Below are positions 25,246 to 36,105 of a stretch of DNA of 64,000 nt, piece after piece (the first letter of the stretch is position 1; every line of letters starts with the position of its first letter). The notes under the pieces were generated by a model that searched no databases, was not told the DNA's origin, and was given only the letters and a program-made list of their open reading frames with translations. Where the stretch lies: the NCBI RefSeq assembly GCF_042242105.1, contig NC_092026.1, positions 18,392,691 to 18,456,690 of the forward strand. The letters are read 5' to 3'. Both the position numbers and the translations under genes were made by a program. This DNA is from Pempheris klunzingeri. Lineage: Eukaryota > Chordata > Actinopteri > Acropomatiformes > Pempheridae.

Positions 25246-26619
25246 TTGGACTCGCATTTAGCCTCAAGCACGACTAAATAAGCAACTGTTTGCTAACAAG
25301 TTCATATATCAACTTAGAAATTGAAAGCGGGCACACTTAAAGTTGAAACTGTTACTTTGCACACATTACAGAAACACAAAATCGTGTTAAAAGAGTATTT
25401 TAGGCTCCTTCTGTTTGTTTAGATCACACACCTGAAAAAAGACCATGGAAGTCTGATTCTAAAGGTGCTATGATTTAGATTAAAATTCGGTAATATGTAA
25501 AAATGCTGTTAATTCAAAAAGAGTTCAAGCGTTCAATCAAGAGCAGAGTTAATTTGTTTAAAATGACCTGTGACACACGTGGCACAACAGTCAGATGTAG
25601 AAAGGTGCAGTGTGTCGCCTCTGTTTGCCACAGCTCACTCCTAAAGGCCAGACACTAATGGAACACTAATGGCTTTCAACATGGCTACATTTCCCACCTC
25701 GTCACTGTTTCTGCCCTCTGAGCAGCCTCGATGACAAGCTCCCTCTGAGGGGAAAGCCACTCATAAAACACAGCCAACAACTCGGAGTCAACTGAGCTCT
25801 GAGGCTGTCGACACAGCTCTTAATGAGTCCTCAGGTTTGTGCGGGACCAGAGCCGGCCGACTGAGTGTGTTTGCCATGGGGAAGACGTCATCGCTGCCGA
25901 AGAAAGAGCGTAATTATAAACATACCGCTGCTTGTTTCCAGTGGCAGCACTTTAAAAACAGGCCTCCTGTCACTCCATGGTCTTAATGACGTCAGGAGAA
26001 CAAGTGGCAGTTTAGAGGGGCTCACGGTAACACCCTCAGGGCAGGGCTGGTACCCCCCAAATTTAATCTACAGTATGGAGGGTGAAGGAGACAAATGGAG
26101 ACAAATGGTTAGACTTTGGCAGCTATTGCAACACTATTGCAACTTATTCACCTTTAGTGTCCGTTTTTCTTAAGGCCATGTTCCCCAACCGCTGATGTGT
26201 GTGAGTGAGACTGACCATATATCTCACGTCTATACTTCATTCATGGTTTTCATTAAGTGGCTTGTAACGTAGCAGGTAACAACTCGCCTCATGGCGGGCT
26301 AGCAGCTGGAAATCCCTGTGTTAACAGAAACATGATGTGACAGCCAGTTTCATGATCCCAGTTATCTCGGATCACTTATGTCAGTGCTATGGAGGTTGAC
26401 TGCTAGCCAAGTTCTACAAACTTTTTTGTTGTCGCCCCTGACAAACTGAAATAATGAACTTCAAATACAACGTGCGATACGCTGCCAATGGTTGTGTGAC
26501 TTAGGACAGCGTCTTGGTGCTCCTCTTGCATCTGCAGCTTGTCCGTCCACTGTCTGTCTGCCTCTTTGTTGTGTCTCGTCGTGTTTGTTAAGTTGTCTGT
26601 GTTCACTCGTGTTTAGTCT

Positions 26620-26870
26620 CGTCTCTCACTTCCTGTTTTATTTTGAAATCTAAACTCTCCTCTCGTTTCAGGCTGGTGACTTCCTGCCCTTGTGTGTTTC
26701 CCGCCTTTGTGATTGTCCACCCCGCCCTGATTGTTTCCACCTGTTCCCCATTACCTCGTGTATAAAGTGTTCACCTGTCTGAGAGTTTCCTGCTTTGAGA
26801 GTGTCCTGCTTTTGGGTTCTACCTGGTCCAGTGCCTAGCTCTGATACTCTTTAACACAAATACAGACGGT
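26620..26870 (+). repeat. Possible dispersed repeat
   Basis: The text from 'cacttcctgttttattttga' through 'acctgttccccattacctcg' to 'gtataaagtg' resembles a promoter-like repeat seen at many teleost loci. I rely on memory for this, and no second copy lies in the window. Confidence 0.3.
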
Positions 26871-27884
26871 GGCATTTCTTTTGTGCTAAGTTATGCCCTT
26901 ACGCTTAGTACAATGAATGCTGCCTCCACCAGAAAAGTATGAGCTTGAACTGGAGTCAATGGATGAAAATTTTTTGGGGGGGGGTTAAATTTACCTCTTT
27001 CGTACACTGGGGTGGACATGCCCCCCAGTGCACGCGGCCATTACACACATGATGTAAACCATTTTATTTTGAGGGGAAACCGACTATGGCACTATGGCAA
27101 GCTCCGTAGGTCAAAGTTAAACCTGGAAATGAATAAATTGTGATGGATGTTTGACAGTTTGGGTAAAACCTCTCTGACTGCTTAGGTGTTCTTACCCTCT
27201 TGCCCTCTTTGACTTCTTTTTAGTTTATTCTAGTTATGTTGCTGATCTCAGCCATAAACTCAGTGAGTACATTCTTAATATTAGTCATAGAAATGAAGGC
27301 CTAAACTACCACAGTATGACCCAAATTGGAATTTCCATTTAAGTGGGATAGTTTTATTTGTGTTCCACTGGGATTATGGTCTATTAAATGGGTTATAATT
27401 TTGAAATGATCTGCCCATTCAGTGATACTGAAAACAGATGTGCACAATTAGCTCCCAACAGTGAACACTGGGCACTGTCAAGATATGGAAGGAAGGGAAA
27501 ATACGCTTCTGCAGCTGATGGCACTCTATTAAAGTTGGTGCACCTGTGTGCGCTTGTGTGTGTCCATAGCTAAATCCAAGTTTTAGTAATGCCTAAGTAT
27601 CCTGAATTAGTGTTTTGTTTCATTTTATATTCTTTGAATGCTGTAGATCTGTGGTCGCATTTGAATAAAAATTTCAGAAAAAATGATAGAAATATTTATG
27701 GATTTTGTATCCCTTTAATTAACTGGTAGCTTTTCACATTTATCTTGGGATCCTCCAACTGTGTCAGTTTTGATAATATTACCTTTCTCCTCTTCTTAAC
27801 TACTGCCTTTTTGGCCGAACTTCAGCCAATAACATGTTTGTTTTTTCTCTTCTAAAATGAAAGAGAGAATATAGCTCTTACTTT

Positions 27885-27914
27885 GAAATAAAAGCGAGCT
27901 ACCGCTTTTATTTC
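27885..27914. repeat. Perfect 12-bp hairpin with 6-nt loop
   Basis: GAAATAAAAGCG (27885-27896) and CGCTTTTATTTC (27903-27914) are perfect reverse complements around AGCTAC. Confidence 0.85.
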
Positions 27915-28308
27915 TGAGGGATAACCCAATTATATATTGAAGATCTCTTAGCTCTTTCCTAGCAACTTAGAAAATATGTGTTTGTGTGCGTGTGTTCGTG
28001 TGTGTGTGCACGCACACAGGCAAGGTTGGTTAACAGACCTGGCTGTCGTGATCCGGCCCAGCAGTTAGACTGATTGGATGGGAGGGTTTTGTGTCAGTGT
28101 TTGGTCTGGTTAATGAGCGGAAGGAAGGTGAGCCAATACAATACACACCCTCTGTCAACAGAGGGACACTGTCAGGGGTGTGTGTGTGCGTGTGTGTGTG
28201 TGTGTGCTGTCAAGGGTGACTGCTTTAAGCCTCACATCCTACCTCAGGCTGATTAGTAGTCTGTCTTTAAGTAAACACACAGCTAACTGTGGAGAAATCT
28301 AACCTGTG

Positions 28309-28337
28309 GAAGGAAGGAAGGAAGGAAGGGAGGGAGG
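28309..28337. repeat. (GGAA)n run
   Basis: A short GGAA tetranucleotide array that degrades to GGGA at its right end. Confidence 0.8.
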
Positions 28338-29909
28338 AATCCTCCATCCATCACTGACCAGGAGCGGCAAATTCCAATTTACCCTGGTTATGGCCAGACA
28401 ATTAAAGACCTCCACTTCATATTGAGACACTCAAAAGTTAAAAAAAAAAAAACATATCAAACTGGCAGAGTAAAACTGCATTTCTCCTTCAGTGGCTCCT
28501 GGTCAAAAACTGTTCAAAGTTTCATGGAAATATCAGCAGTTTGAAAAACACGTCAGTCAGGTTTCTGACCAGAAAAAGTGAGATCTGAATATGTAGTGTT
28601 GTAGTTAAAAGCTGTGTTAAGTGAGAGATCATCAGACTAAAATGTGTTCCCATCTGGACCATCTCAATTGAATCATTGCATATTTTCCCCAAAATTAGAG
28701 CACAGATTTTTCTGAAACTCTTCATATAGTTATTTATACACTGATTATTTATCCGGCCAGTGAGAACTCCGAGACAGAAATGTTCCCTCCAAGATCAAGG
28801 GTGGCGTCTAAAAGACGGCGTCCAAACTTAAGGAAAGTAAACATCTTCAGAAGTCAGAGGGGCCTCCACGTCTTATCTTCAAGTCATACATCAGATCTAA
28901 TTACACTCAGGCCTCTTCTCCGGTACACATGAAGTTTTAAATCAACTAAATTACCCTGGGGACTGAGGCGACACTTTATTTGAATATTTATTTAATTGCC
29001 GGCTTCAGAAAGATATTCAGCAGGAGTTGTGGGTTTCAATGAATCTGGGTCAGGTTGGTTATTGGCGACTGCAGAATGAGGCAGTGGGAAAATCAAGACT
29101 CAAGATCTGTAAAGAGAAGGTGATTGTACCTGAAGCAATGTCATTTGTTCTGTTATATAATCTGTACAGAAATATATTTGGCAGGTTTGAAATATAGCTG
29201 CTAAAAATCTCTTGAAGCCTTCATTTCTTTCTCTGGCTTGTACCTGTTTTTGAAGTGGTACAAAATTGGGGAAACAAGCTGAATGAATCTCCAACGGTCT
29301 CTACTTCCTTCCATAAACCTCCGGAAGGTCAACTGTCATTGTGGAAGGACAGGAGAATCACATTTAATAACAGGAGCATACACTGGATGAGTCAGTGAAG
29401 GTACAGTATCGGGCCAGTGGAGCCACTACTGGGAAATAGGACAGTGGGATATCCTAATTAGTTGGCATGTATCAAAAATGATGCGCATCAAGACACCACC
29501 AAAGTGGGTTTACAAGCATCGCTGGTCTGAGTAGTACTTAAAATCTCTCCCCTTGGCTCACCAGTGTCTACTGACTGTCAGTGTTTGGTTTAAAATGAAG
29601 GAAACCAATGCATTTGCTGCCTGTGCGTCTAAAACTTTGTAACTTTTGCTTCGTAAAATGCTGTTCAGATAAACCTTTACTTACCAACTGCTCTGATTGG
29701 CTGGCAGCATTACAGGCTGGATATAATTTTGGGTTGTTCATCCCCAAAATGGCACAAGCCAACGTTAATCAGTATGACTCGAATTTAGCACATTATGTTA
29801 CAGAAAGGATGGCAGAGTTTGAGAGTAACACAAGACCAAACTTCCCATGAGGAGCTTACAAAGACAAACATTTCAGAGTTTCACAGCACGCCTCAGTAAC
29901 TCTGTGTGA

Positions 29910-29928
29910 CCCCCCCCCCCCCCCCCCC
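29910..29928. repeat. C19 homopolymer
   Basis: Nineteen consecutive C residues are followed by tcccctcccc. The complementary strand is G-rich and could form a quadruplex. The true length may differ because such runs are error-prone in sequencing. Confidence 0.85.
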
Positions 29929-32900
29929 TCCCCTCCCCTGCCTTTTTCTTTGGCGTCATGAACTTTGAGAGCCCTGGGAGAATCGGAGGGGAAAGAGAGA
30001 GGCAAGGATAGATAGAGGAGTGGTAGGGTGGGAAGCCCAGAGAATGCAGAAATTGACTTCTAAACAGATGCAGTAATTCCATTTCCACCCCTTTAAATTT
30101 GGTATGTAGGGGGCCAGCGCGTAACCCTAAACCCACTATCACCGTTGCACACAGAAGGCGGGAGGCGTAGTCGACAGTTGGTGGCTGGGGCCGCCGAGTC
30201 TATCAGCCTTGTTAATCAATACGGGTTCCACTCTGATAGACAGCGATTGGTGTAACCGATGCTCAGTCTGCTATTCTGTTCTCTCTGGTGGGAGGAGGCA
30301 CCTGTTTCCTTCGACTTTCACCTGCGGTTCACAGCTTGGCTGGAGATGGCTGGCGCGGCATGAGGCATCTGGATCAGTCCCAATAAGTCCTCGCGTGAAC
30401 ATGGGAATGTCTAAGGAGTCTCATTCCACCAGGAGAAAAATGTTCCACCTGTTCTGACAAACTGACGGCTGGTATGAAAGTAAAACTACATACTGATCGC
30501 TGTGAGCTAGCTGGAGTCCTAAAGCTGCCCGAGGAAAAATTTTATGAAAAATTACTACAAATCACAAATGGTTATCTCAACTCCACCGAGAACATGCTGG
30601 GAAATCTGCAGAATTATACTCTACACTTATGTTGAGAGTGAAAAAAGGTTCAATCGTGGACTTAATCATCAGTTTCTGCACTGGAGCCAGTGAGAACTGC
30701 CAGAACACTTTGATGGAGAATTATACACAGTGGCTTCAGCTTGAGGTCTTGGGTGATGGTTTTGTGAGGTGGTTACTATGTAGACTAGCTGTACTACCCA
30801 GACACTGATAGAATACCAGTTCAGTCTCTGACTGCCAAAGCTCCCGTGAGCCCTGAAGAGTACGCTTTTCAGCCTAAACACTTATGAGAGTTAACTGAAA
30901 GCACTAAAATCAGCTGAAGTGTACTAAAAGGAGTTGAGGGATTAATGGTGCACTAAAGGATTTTTGTGTGGATTTTTCCTTATCCAAACTGAGGGTATTT
31001 GGCATTTTTTGCAGTATCTGCATATTTGAGAGGACGGGGGATGGCAAGTCTAAGTGTTAATTCTGTATGAAATTACTCCAATATGTGTTTAAAGTTTATT
31101 GATATGGGACAGCTTCATTTCACACCTGGGTGGATACCAGAGTTAGATTGTATTTGATCATTTGGTCTAGCTTTTTTTGCCCGATGAGTACTGTTTGAGT
31201 ACTGAATACAATGAATGCTAAGAAGTTACAGGACAGTATCTTAAACTCCGTTTAGAAATGTTTTGTGACGGCCAGCTCACCCAGCACCCTCAAACTCATC
31301 TTTTCACAACACTCCCCACCCAGCTTGGACCGCAAAACTGAGTTAAAACAAGCATCCTTTAGCAAATATTGGAGTTTGAGGCTAATTAGTTCTGATAAAA
31401 ACCTGTGCATTGGAACCACAATGTCTGTCTGCCAAACAGCCTCGGCTCCATTTGAAGCTGACGAATCCAATAAGAGGTGTGAATGACTTTAATTAGTGCA
31501 ACCACAATGCTGTATCTGCCCATGTTAGCTTATTTTCTTGAGGCTGAGCTCTAAAACTGTTGACACTCACACATGCATGACACACACTCTGTCCTGTTTG
31601 TTGGGCCCAGTGGTGCGTCGCCGTAATCAGCGGCCCAGCATGCTCTGAGTGAAACATTGGCACCAGCGTGAAGACAAACAATCCCCCTCCCTTCAGACCA
31701 AGACGACCCCCCGCTGTGGGCTAACAAGACCACATTAACCTCTCTTACCACACACACACTAACATTCTCTCTCTGTTTCTCCTGCATGCAAACACACACG
31801 CAGACACATTCTTTCACACGCGTGTTCACACACTACGAGCCTACGTGCACATTTTTGTACATCGTCAGATTCATAGAGGAAACTGGAAGTTGTTCACATG
31901 ATTAGAGGGTGAATGACTGACAGTATCAAACTATTGCTTCCGTGTGGCTTTCAGAGCAATTTGCCGGAGAATTATTAATTGATTGGTTTTTCAAAAACGC
32001 TGCAGCAAAATGAGCCATCGGGGTTACAGCCAAATCACTTTAAAGGATTGGAACTCTGTTTGTCCACCTGCCTTTACACATTGGATGACCAATTTTTTCC
32101 TCTCTATACTTGTTGAAAATTGCCCATGACAGAAGTGGCTCTAGAGAAAATGAGAAAATAAAATAATGAATATTGACTTTAAACCCTCGCATTGATGGTG
32201 AAAGTATTTTACTACATTTTACTTTCTTAGTAAATGGCATACATTAAATTTAGAATGATTTTAGTCTCTGACCTGGATGTAAGTTCTTTAATAGATATTT
32301 TTGTAAATAACCATCAGAACCATCAGAACAAGTGGAAGTGGAAAATAAGGAGGAACTAAATAATGTAGAAATTGAGAGGCTTAATCAATGATCATATCCA
32401 GATGACTTACAATGAGTATGCAGAGATTATATGTTTTGTAGACCAGCGCTGTGGCTACTGCAGGATTTTAGTCTGTGACAGGACAGTTCTTGCCATATTT
32501 TTGAATTAACAATTTCAATTTTTTAACACCACAAACACAGTCAGGTGCAGACCAGTGTGACATTGAACACGAGTCTATCAGGGATAATTAAGAATGGTAT
32601 CTTGGTGATGTTTTATTTTGATCCACATATATTCTTGAAATAGTCAAACACCGATGAGTTGTAGACTCATATTTAACCTATAAATACTGAAATGCTATTT
32701 TCTACTTTCAAAAATGTCCCTGATGAGCAAATGAGGATTATGAAGTCTGAGGAATGAAAATCAATATAACAATAATAATAGTAATATTCATTTCTAAATA
32801 CATTTTGTGTAGTCAATGTGGACGGTAAATAGAGTACGGCCAGACAGACAAACAATATATGTTGTACTTTTAAATACATTTTCCCCTTAATCATGTAATA

Positions 32901-33085
32901 TACATCAATGATGCTATGATGCATTCAGGCACACCCTTGTCCTGATAGCCTACCAAGTTGTGTTAGTTTATTCCCCACTGTCTGCACCCTTAATTATATT
33001 TCTTCCTAATGTCTCAATTGTATTAAAACTCCCCCTCTCCTTGTTTGTAAACGACAGTATGTGTGGGTACAAGTGTGTGTTTGTT

Positions 33086-33109
33086 GGGGGTATGGGGGGG
33101 AGGGGGGGG
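33086..33109 (+). promoter_or_regulatory. G-rich tract upstream of fzd8 (possible G-quadruplex)
   Basis: Runs of 5, 7 and 8 G residues (33086-33090, 33094-33100, 33102-33109) are separated by TAT and A. The longer runs can supply the fourth tract of a quadruplex. The tract lies about 130 bp upstream of the TATA box. Its function is inferred only. Confidence 0.5.
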
Positions 33110-33240
33110 TAAACACAGACAAAGTGATTATAAACCTTCCTCCAGGGTGAACATATTAAACAAACACCTATAGAGGGAAACCTTGATTGACTTATTCTCC
33201 CTCCCCGCCCATGCAGGGGGAGTGTCCTCGCCCCCTCCTG

Positions 33241-33247
33241 TATAAAA
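33241..33247 (+). promoter_or_regulatory. TATA box of fzd8
   Basis: TATAAAA is embedded in GC-rich DNA (ccccctcctg before it, cccatcgcgccc after it), 273 bp upstream of the fzd8 start codon and in the right orientation. Transcription would start near 33270, giving a 5' UTR of about 240 nt. Confidence 0.75.
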
Positions 33248-33273
33248 CCCATCGCGCCCACCAGTAGTGGAGC

Positions 33274-33333
33274 ATGCACAGAGAGTCACGGTGCTACACC
33301 GACACAAAGGGAGAGAGGAGACTGGCAGTATAA
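33274..33333 (+). promoter_or_regulatory. uORF 1 in fzd8 5' leader (19 codons)
   Basis: ATG at 33274 is followed by an in-frame TAA at 33331. It is translated only if transcription starts upstream of 33274, and the TATA box predicts a start very close to this point, so whether it is included is uncertain. Confidence 0.4.
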
Positions 33334-33410
33334 CAGACTGTGAGAAAGTAAAGCGCTTGTTTTGGATATTTCTGACACCACAGACAACCACAAACTATTT
33401 GCCCTCTAGC

Positions 33411-33437
33411 ATGAGTTCCGCAGCATCCCTGGATTAA
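33411..33437 (+). promoter_or_regulatory. uORF 2 in fzd8 5' leader (8 codons)
   Basis: ATG at 33411 (context agcATGa, with A at -3) reads eight codons to TAA at 33435. It ends 76 nt before the fzd8 ATG, a spacing that allows reinitiation. It lies well inside the predicted transcript. Confidence 0.55.
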
Positions 33438-33513
33438 TCGGACTCGCAGCCTACTTGCAAAGCGCAAGTTCGCTGGCACTTTGTTGAGGGCGAATCGCGC
33501 ACAGAAAACAACG

Positions 33514-35259
33514 ATGGAGAGGAGCATCCCGGGATGGTGCGTGCTTTTAACCCTAGTCCTGCACGGATCGAGCTGCATGGCGGCCAAGGAGCTCCAGTGC
33601 CAGGAGATCTCCGTGCCTCTATGCAAAGGTATCGGCTACAATTACACCTACATGCCCAACCAGTTCAACCACGACACGCAGGACGAAGCCGGCCTGGAGG
33701 TGCACCAGTTTTGGCCGCTGGTGGAGATAAAGTGCTCCCCGGACTTGCGCTTCTTCCTCTGCAGCATGTACACGCCGATCTGCCTGGAGGACTACAAGAA
33801 GCCTCTGCCGCCGTGCAGGAGCGTGTGTGAGCGGGCCAAAGCCGGCTGCGCTCCGCTCATGGGGCAGTACGGCTTTCCGTGGCCGGACCGGATGAAGTGC
33901 GAACTCTTGCCCGAGCAAGGCAACCAGGACACGCTGTGCATGGACTACAACCGAAGCCAGACCACCACTGCTTCTCCCGTGGTGGCGAAGCCGACTAACC
34001 GGCCCCTGAAGCCTTACAACCCCAGGAAGAAGAGCGGCTACGGTCGCGGCATCCCTGGGAAACACAAACCGGCAGCGTCCCCGTGTGAGCCGGGATGCTT
34101 CTGCCGTGCGCCCATGGTGCCAGTGACCAGCGACGGCCACCCGCTGTACAACCGCGCCAAGACAGGACAGATCCTGAACTGCGCCATGCCGTGCCACAAC
34201 CCCTACTTCACCCAGGAGGAGAGGACTTTCACCACCTTCTGGATTGGCCTGTGGTCCGTCCTGTGTTTCATCTCCACTTTCGCGACTGTAGCGACTTTTT
34301 TAATTGACATGGAGAGGTTTAAGTACCCAGAGCGCCCCATCATATTCCTCTCCGCCTGTTATATGTTTGTGTCCATTGGATACATTGTCAGGCTGATAGC
34401 CGGACATGAGGAAGTGGCCTGCAACAGGGAGAACGGCGCTGAACACATCCACTATGACACCACGGGTCCTGCGCTCTGCACTATCGTTTTCCTGCTCATT
34501 TACTGCTTTGGCATGGCCAGCTCGATCTGGTGGGTGATACTGTCACTCACATGGTTTCTCGCCGCAGGCATGAAGTGGGGGAACGAGGCCATCGCCAGTT
34601 ACGCACAGTACTTTCATTTGGCAGCCTGGCTCATCCCCAGCTTGAAATCAATCGCAGTTTTGGCTTTGAGCTCTGTGGACGGAGATTCCGTGGCTGGGAT
34701 TTGCTACGTAGGTAACCAGAATTTGAATAACCTACGAGGTTTTGTGTTGGCACCGCTGGTTATCTACCTGTTCATCGGCACAATGTTTCTGCTGGCTGGG
34801 TTCGTCTCGCTGTTCAGGATCAGGAGTGTAATCAAGCAAGGTGGCACCAAGACTGACAAACTGGAGAGGCTGATGATCCGGATAGGGGTTTTCACAGTTT
34901 TATACACCGTCCCAGCCACTGTCATAGTGGCGTGTTACTTTTATGAGCAGCATAACAGACAGACGTGGGAAATTACGCACAACTGTACGTGCATGACAGA
35001 CCCGAGCAGGCAAAGGCCGGACTATGCCGTGTTCATGTTGAAATACTTTATGTGCCTCCTGGTGGGCATCACTTCAGGAGCCTGGATCTGGTCCGGGAAA
35101 ACCTTGGACTCCTGGAGGACTTTTTGCACGCGGTGCTGCTGGGGTAGTAAAGCCTCCGCGGGCTCCATGTACAGTGACGTGAGCACGGGACTGACCTGGA
35201 GGTCCGGGACGGCCAGCTCCGTCTCCTGCCCCAAACAGATGCCATTGTCCCGGGTTTGA
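33514..35259 (+). CDS. fzd8: Frizzled-8, Wnt receptor (single coding exon)
   Basis: This is a 581-residue seven-pass Wnt receptor of the plasma membrane. A hydrophobic signal peptide covers about residues 1-23. The cysteine-rich Wnt-binding domain follows with all ten cysteines (29, 37, 74, 83, 90, 101, 105, 112, 129, 142) and an N-glycosylation site at N43. After a linker (about 150-190) and a second cysteine cluster, seven membrane helices run from about 240 to 526. The Dishevelled-binding KTxxxW motif is K529-W534 (KTLDSW), and the protein ends SRV, a class I PDZ ligand. The FZD8-type sequence NYTYMPNQ (residues 43-50), CLEDYKK in the CRD and the TWRSGTASSVS tail separate it from FZD5. The start is the first ATG of the frame that gives a signal peptide (context acgATGg). 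Human FZD8 is longer (694 residues as I recall), mostly through Gly/Pro-rich linker absent here. A single coding exon is normal for this family. I cannot tell fzd8a from fzd8b. Confidence 0.97.
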   Translation: MERSIPGWCVLLTLVLHGSSCMAAKELQCQEISVPLCKGIGYNYTYMPNQFNHDTQDEAGLEVHQFWPLVEIKCSPDLRFFLCSMYTPICLEDYKKPLPPCRSVCERAKAGCAPLMGQYGFPWPDRMKCELLPEQGNQDTLCMDYNRSQTTTASPVVAKPTNRPLKPYNPRKKSGYGRGIPGKHKPAASPCEPGCFCRAPMVPVTSDGHPLYNRAKTGQILNCAMPCHNPYFTQEERTFTTFWIGLWSVLCFISTFATVATFLIDMERFKYPERPIIFLSACYMFVSIGYIVRLIAGHEEVACNRENGAEHIHYDTTGPALCTIVFLLIYCFGMASSIWWVILSLTWFLAAGMKWGNEAIASYAQYFHLAAWLIPSLKSIAVLALSSVDGDSVAGICYVGNQNLNNLRGFVLAPLVIYLFIGTMFLLAGFVSLFRIRSVIKQGGTKTDKLERLMIRIGVFTVLYTVPATVIVACYFYEQHNRQTWEITHNCTCMTDPSRQRPDYAVFMLKYFMCLLVGITSGAWIWSGKTLDSWRTFCTRCCWGSKASAGSMYSDVSTGLTWRSGTASSVSCPKQMPLSRV

Positions 35260-36012
35260 GCAGCAGGAAGGGGGGCGGGTTATCCGTTCAAATGCATCTA
35301 ATGTCATTTGACACATTACAACCGGCGCATATCAGCTCTTTTGGGGACACAGTGGCTTAAAGACTGTTTAAATTGTTTATTTGCGTAATTTGGTAAATTA
35401 TTTAAGAGGACTGACCAAACTGCCAGTTTAGATGAAACTTTGGTCACGAGCACTCCCCAAATGTGAACTGTTTTTTTTTTGTTTTTTTTTTAAATTGTGG
35501 TCATTCGTGCCAATGATCTGCTTATAAAAGTTAGAAGATCAGTTTGGACTTGTGGAAAGTGCTCCTTCCTTGCCTTATCTAAATGACGTCCATGGGTTTG
35601 AATAGAGGGAGTTGTGTACGGGAGGGGGGGTGACTAATTGTGTTGGGATTGTCTATCAGCGTGTTGTAATTAGCACATTAATGAGCGCCTAATGGCTTCT
35701 CTTTAAATAATGAGACTGTCAGCAGCAGAACAATGTACCTGGCACGAAGAATGCAGAGTCTTATCTGCGCTTAATTGAATGCGTACAGCTGACAAGATCC
35801 CCCTTGTCGATAGGTTACATGGTATAGCTGAGGCTCTTCTTCTTACTGTAAAGAACCGCTGTGTCTTAAGCATAAGATTCACAATGAGACTGCTCTGTTT
35901 AAAATGAGGCCATCGCTGGGCTGCTTTTTCTCTACAAGTACATTAATTAATGCCTTAATACTGTCTCATACGGGTTGCATTTGCGCGTAAAGTGTATTTA
36001 TATAATTATTGG

Positions 36013-36020
36013 TGTACATA
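36013..36020 (+). promoter_or_regulatory. Pumilio response element (TGTACATA)
   Basis: It matches the known PUM consensus TGTANATA on the sense strand in the fzd8 3' UTR, 80 nt before the poly(A) signal. Confidence 0.55.
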
Positions 36021-36053
36021 TATTGTACATTTGTATATGAAAATTTACGAGAT

Positions 36054-36061
36054 TGTAAATA
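36054..36061 (+). promoter_or_regulatory. Pumilio response element (TGTAAATA)
   Basis: A second exact TGTANATA match lies 33 nt after the first and about 40 nt before the poly(A) signal. Confidence 0.55.
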
Positions 36062-36099
36062 TGTGTAATTTCCACTTTCATAGAAGATTTTATTTTGAG

Positions 36100-36105
36100 A
36101 ATAAA
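36100..36105 (+). terminator. Poly(A) signal of fzd8
   Basis: AATAAA lies 840 nt after the fzd8 stop codon and is followed by A-rich then T/G-rich sequence (tttctttctcgggtgtcttgg from 36128), as expected for a cleavage site near 36120. Confidence 0.7.

Larger units (their letters stand above)
20091..33080. other. Intergenic region upstream of fzd8, no protein gene recognised
   Basis: No coding exon could be supported. It holds a family C repeat (20880-21013), two hairpin-forming inverted repeats (24209-24253, 27885-27914), GT/GA microsatellites (24521-24602), a possible repeat (26620-26870), a GGAA run (28309-28337), a C19 homopolymer (29910-29928) and AT-rich candidate regulatory blocks (about 28850-29060 and 31370-31520). 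A gene-poor flank is normal for a developmental Wnt receptor gene, so long-range enhancers are expected here, but none is proven. Confidence 0.55.

Noticed and set aside
33619-34197. 192-codon open frame on the minus strand inside fzd8
   Set aside because: It is the antisense shadow of the GC-rich fzd8 coding sequence. It has no family resemblance and no promoter of its own.
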